Source of the DNA: Rhodovibrionaceae bacterium
GTDB taxonomy: Bacteria; Pseudomonadota; Alphaproteobacteria; Kiloniellales; DSM-21159
Assembly: GCA_028279885.1 (NCBI GenBank)
Contig: JANQMX010000073.1
Span: forward strand, 1-54,168
Length of the DNA: 54,168 nucleotides
Direction of reading: 5' to 3'
Position 1 is the first letter of the stretch. Every line of letters begins with the position of its first letter. This document shows positions 51,866-54,168 of the stretch, piece by piece. The position numbers and the translations under genes were made by a program. The notes beneath the pieces were generated by a model, which saw only the letters and a list, made by a program, of their open reading frames with translations, was not told the DNA's origin and made no database searches.

Positions 51866-52102
51866 ATGAAGAAGGAAGAACCAGCGTCGGGAACCGTTCC
51901 GAGCCCGGCCAACGACAATGGCTCGCCGGGAAGCAGGGCGGAAGGCGGGCTGGACCCTCGCATCCGGATCATCGCCCGGGCCATCGGGCGCCAGATCGCG
52001 CGGGAGCATTACGCGACCTGGGAGAGGAAGCGGCGGAGGCAGGCAGCTAACGACAACGCCACTCCGGAGCAAGAGGAAGAGGGGCGGAAGCCAGAGGGGT
52101 GA
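51866..52102 (+). CDS. Small basic protein next to the recombinase, unknown
   Basis: 78 residues from ATG 51866 with GGAAGAGG upstream; ATG 51860 is an alternative. The centre LDPRIRIIARAIGRQIAREH is a basic amphipathic helix, with low-complexity ends (PANDNGSPGS, AANDNATPEQ). It has no domain I recognise. It is co-oriented with the recombinase gene 30 bp downstream, so it may modulate integration or be a directionality factor. This is a guess from position. Confidence 0.65.
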   Translation: MKKEEPASGTVPSPANDNGSPGSRAEGGLDPRIRIIARAIGRQIAREHYATWERKRRRQAANDNATPEQEEEGRKPEG

Positions 52103-52132
52103 ACTTCCGGCTTTGAAAGAAAGGAAAGTCTC

Positions 52133-54067
52133 ATGACCCGCGTTGCGTTATACGCCCGCTATTCCTCGGACAACCAGAGCGTTTCCTCCATCGAAGACCA
52201 GTTCCGCATCTGCCGGGACCAGGCGGCGCGGGAGAAGTGGAAGGTGGTGGGTGCCTACAAGGACGCCGCCATTTCGGGTGCGAGTGTCACCCTGCGGCCG
52301 GGCATCCAGGCGCTCCTGCAGGACGCGCAGGCGGGCAAGTTCGAGATCGTGCTGGCGGAAGCGCTGGACCGCATCAGCCGCGACCAGGCCGATGTCGCCA
52401 TTCTCTACAAGCACTTCAAGTTTGCCGGTGTCACGCTCGTGACGCTCGCCGAGGGCGAGATCTCCGAGCTGCATGTCGGTCTCAAGGGCACGATGAACGC
52501 CCTGTTCCTGAAAGACCTCGCCGCCAAGACCCACCGCGGTCTGCGCGGCCGCGTCGAGAAGGGTAAGGCGGGTGGCGGCCTCTGCTACGGCTACGACGTC
52601 GTGAAGCGTCTCAACGGCGATGGCGAGCAGGCGCGGGGCGAGCGGAAGATCAATGAGGCCGAGGCCGAGATCGTGCGCCGCATCTTTCGCGAATTCGCCG
52701 CCGGCAAGAGCCCCAAGGCTATCGCCGCCGGCCTCAACCGCGATGACATTCCCGGCCCTAATGGCAAGGCTTGGGGGGACACGACCATTCGCGGCCATGT
52801 CTGCCGGGGCACTGGTGTCGTCAACAACGAGCTCTACGCGGGTGTGCTGGTCTGGAACCGGCTGCGCTACATCAAGAATCCGGCGACGGGAAAGCGCGTC
52901 TCGCGGGTCAACCCCGAGTCCGAATGGATCAGGACCGAGGTGCCGGACCTGCGCATCGTCGACGAAGACCTATGGCAGGCGGCGCGACGGCGGCAGGAGG
53001 AAATCTCCAAACAGTTCGAGAATGTCACCAAGGGCGTGCGCGCCTATCGTGCCAGGCACATGAACGAACTGCGCCGTCCGGCGTTTCTGTTTTCGGGCCT
53101 GCTCAAATGCGGTTGCTGTGGCGGTAACTACGGCATCATCACCCGCGACCGCTACGGCTGCCTCAATCGCTATCGCCGCGGGACCTGCGACAACGGCCAC
53201 ACGATCCTTCGGGACAAGATCGAGGCTCGCATTCTGACGGGCCTCACCGAGAGGCTCGTTTCCGCCGACGCGGTGGCCGAGGCCGTGCGCGCCTACGCCG
53301 AGGCGCTCAATCAGCAGAACCGCGAGCGGCGGGCGCAAACGGAACTTGATACCAAGGCCTTGGAGAAGGTCGAGCGCGGCATCGCCGGCATGATGGCCGC
53401 CATTGAGGACGGCATGTATCAGCCAGCAATGAAGGTGCGGATGGACGAGCTGGAGCGCCAGAAGGCCGATATTCTTGCGCGAATGAAGGACGTCCCGACC
53501 GACGTGCCCGACATCCATCCCAACGTAGCCGAAATCTACCGGAGAAGGGTGCAACACTTGACGGCCGCGCTCGACGATCCGGAGATGCGCGCGGAGGCTG
53601 CGGAGGCGATCCGTTCGGCGGTGGATGAGGTCATCTTGACGCCCGGCGACAAGCGCGGAGACGTGCGCGTCAGCCTACGCGGCGATCTGATGGGTATTCT
53701 CGACATCGCAGCCGACAGGAAGGGGCAAAACCGATCCCAAGTTATAACAAAAGACGTTGCGTGCCCCCGCAACCAACGCGAAACGCGAAAGGCCGTCCCC
53801 CATGGGCGGCCTTTCCTCGTTGCAGCCTTGCCCTCGGGCTTGACCCGACTGCGGGCCGAAGCCCTCCGGCGCGGCGAAGGCCCGAGGGCCCAGACGTCAG
53901 GCGAACAACTCGAAGCCTTGACGGCGACACTGGCGCCGGCCGGCAGCTCCAAGCATGATCGGACTTCCGAGTTGAGCCGACAGTGGCCCTACTGTGTGGC
54001 GAGCTCTGTTGCCTGCCCGAAACACAGCAGTCGACCATCGGAATCCTTCACGACGAATTCCGTGTAG
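52133..54067 (+). CDS. Large serine recombinase (integrase); 3' end replaced by chromosomal sequence after integration
   Basis: The N-terminal resolvase domain has YARYSSDNQS with the catalytic serine at 11 or 12. The recombinase domain (GKSPKAIAAGLNRDDIPGPN), a zinc ribbon (CGCCGG...CLNRYRRGTC) and a coiled coil (about 390-450) follow. AAGGAAAG precedes ATG 52133. The core attachment repeat at 53762-53776 lies inside the frame. Beyond it, 96 codons come from flanking chromosome and look non-coding. With the element ends joined, the frame instead continues ten codons to TAA at 838-840, giving 558 residues. So 52133-53776 is the element-borne part and 644 residues is the form in the integrated state. 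Confidence 0.92.
   Translation: MTRVALYARYSSDNQSVSSIEDQFRICRDQAAREKWKVVGAYKDAAISGASVTLRPGIQALLQDAQAGKFEIVLAEALDRISRDQADVAILYKHFKFAGVTLVTLAEGEISELHVGLKGTMNALFLKDLAAKTHRGLRGRVEKGKAGGGLCYGYDVVKRLNGDGEQARGERKINEAEAEIVRRIFREFAAGKSPKAIAAGLNRDDIPGPNGKAWGDTTIRGHVCRGTGVVNNELYAGVLVWNRLRYIKNPATGKRVSRVNPESEWIRTEVPDLRIVDEDLWQAARRRQEEISKQFENVTKGVRAYRARHMNELRRPAFLFSGLLKCGCCGGNYGIITRDRYGCLNRYRRGTCDNGHTILRDKIEARILTGLTERLVSADAVAEAVRAYAEALNQQNRERRAQTELDTKALEKVERGIAGMMAAIEDGMYQPAMKVRMDELERQKADILARMKDVPTDVPDIHPNVAEIYRRRVQHLTAALDDPEMRAEAAEAIRSAVDEVILTPGDKRGDVRVSLRGDLMGILDIAADRKGQNRSQVITKDVACPRNQRETRKAVPHGRPFLVAALPSGLTRLRAEALRRGEGPRAQTSGEQLEALTATLAPAGSSKHDRTSELSRQWPYCVASSVACPKHSSRPSESFTTNSV
53740..53776 (+). other. 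attR: element-side arm and core
   Basis: AGTTATAA (53740-53747) and GTTGCG (53756-53761) form the P arm. The core is TGCCCCCGCAACCAA (53762-53776). All of it lies within the recombinase reading frame. Confidence 0.85.
53788..53814 (+). terminator. Terminator-like hairpin in the right chromosomal flank
   Basis: AAAGGCCG (53788-53795) and CGGCCTTT (53807-53814), perfect 8-bp stem. Before integration it would have stood about 12 bp after tRNA-fMet and been its terminator. It now lies in the extended recombinase frame. Confidence 0.65.
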
Positions 54068-54168
54068 CGCCAGGGCATGTCGGAAAGCTCGCGATGGAAC
54101 TCTACGCCCTTCTCAGAATAGTCCCGATACAACTGCTTGACGTTTTCGACGCGCAGATAAGCATCGAG
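53989..54168 (-). CDS. Glyoxalase/VOC-superfamily protein, C-terminal part (gene continues past window)
   Basis: 59 codons and a TAG at 53989-53991 on the minus strand. VENVKQLYRDYSEKGVEF, then MPWRYTEFVVKDSDGRLLCF have the beta-alpha-beta-beta pattern of the VOC fold, with a final metal-ligand-type residue near EFVVKDSDG. It is a chromosomal gene flanking the element. The exact enzyme or resistance function cannot be told from this fragment. Confidence 0.8.
   Translation of the reverse strand, partial: LDAYLRVENVKQLYRDYSEKGVEFHRELSDMPWRYTEFVVKDSDGRLLCFGQATELATQ

Noticed and set aside
53777-54067. The C-terminal 96 codons of the recombinase as a genuine protein domain
   Set aside because: They lie beyond the attachment core, read through a terminator-like hairpin and overlap the neighbouring glyoxalase-type gene; composition looks non-coding.

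Overview
The window reads as the junction of a ribosomal RNA operon with an integrative and conjugative element (ICE) in an alphaproteobacterium, probably of the order Hyphomicrobiales (Rhizobiales). The evidence is the 23S-5S-initiator tRNA order, the high GC content, the rlxS-traG-trb conjugation backbone, and the DUF736, DUF2285, DUF2493 and strawberry-notch genes known from rhizobial and related ICEs.

Layout. Positions 1-806 are chromosome: the 23S 3' end, 5S, a terminator, a broken half copy of tRNA-fMet and the intact tRNA-fMet (730-806). The element runs from about 807 to 53776. Its core repeat is the last 14-15 bp of the tRNA. Chromosome resumes at 53777 with a terminator and the 3' end of a glyoxalase-fold gene on the minus strand. 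From left to right the element holds: a ribbon-helix-helix gene and a five-gene restriction operon (hsdM, hsdS, EVE/Mrr nuclease, hsdR, GHKL ATPase-nuclease; 1087-10688); a small DUF2285 gene and an AraC regulator; an FseA-like gene that appears to need a +1 frameshift (12579-13437); a DNA-processing block (nuclease, ParB-like, strawberry-notch helicase/methylase, Toprim, DUF2493; 13502-23196); a HEPN-like gene; a hairpin-rich non-coding stretch; an rdfS-traF-slt-rlxS transfer block (26597-30313); a large SMC/Rad50-like ATPase fused to LexA/S24-like peptidase domains (30374-34387); traG; a haloacetate-dehalogenase catabolic cassette with its own GlxA-type regulator (36790-39555); a complete trbBCDEJLFGI type IV secretion operon with two trailing small genes (39871-50082); an AbiE toxin-antitoxin pair; and a large serine recombinase.

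How the parts fit. The trb genes, traG, rlxS, traF and the transglycosylase form the mating apparatus. The RdfS-like and DUF2285/FseA-like proteins are expected to control excision, as in ICEMlSym of Mesorhizobium. The serine recombinase is the only integrase in the window. Joining the two element ends on paper gives a 50-bp site whose arms are symmetric about one central CC dinucleotide. The joined sequence also restores a shorter recombinase gene, whose last ten codons, stop codon and terminator now lie at the opposite end of the integrated element. At least four defence-like modules are carried as cargo (the Hsd/Mrr/GHKL operon, the HEPN protein, the SMC-S24 protein and AbiE).

Main candidates for something undescribed: the GHKL ATPase fused to a PD-(D/E)XK nuclease and translationally coupled to a type I restriction operon; the SMC-like ATPase with tandem S24 domains; the attP-split recombinase gene with reciprocal terminator exchange; and a 50-bp motif shared by three element promoters at constant distance from the start codons. 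All calls come from reading the sequence; no database search was run.
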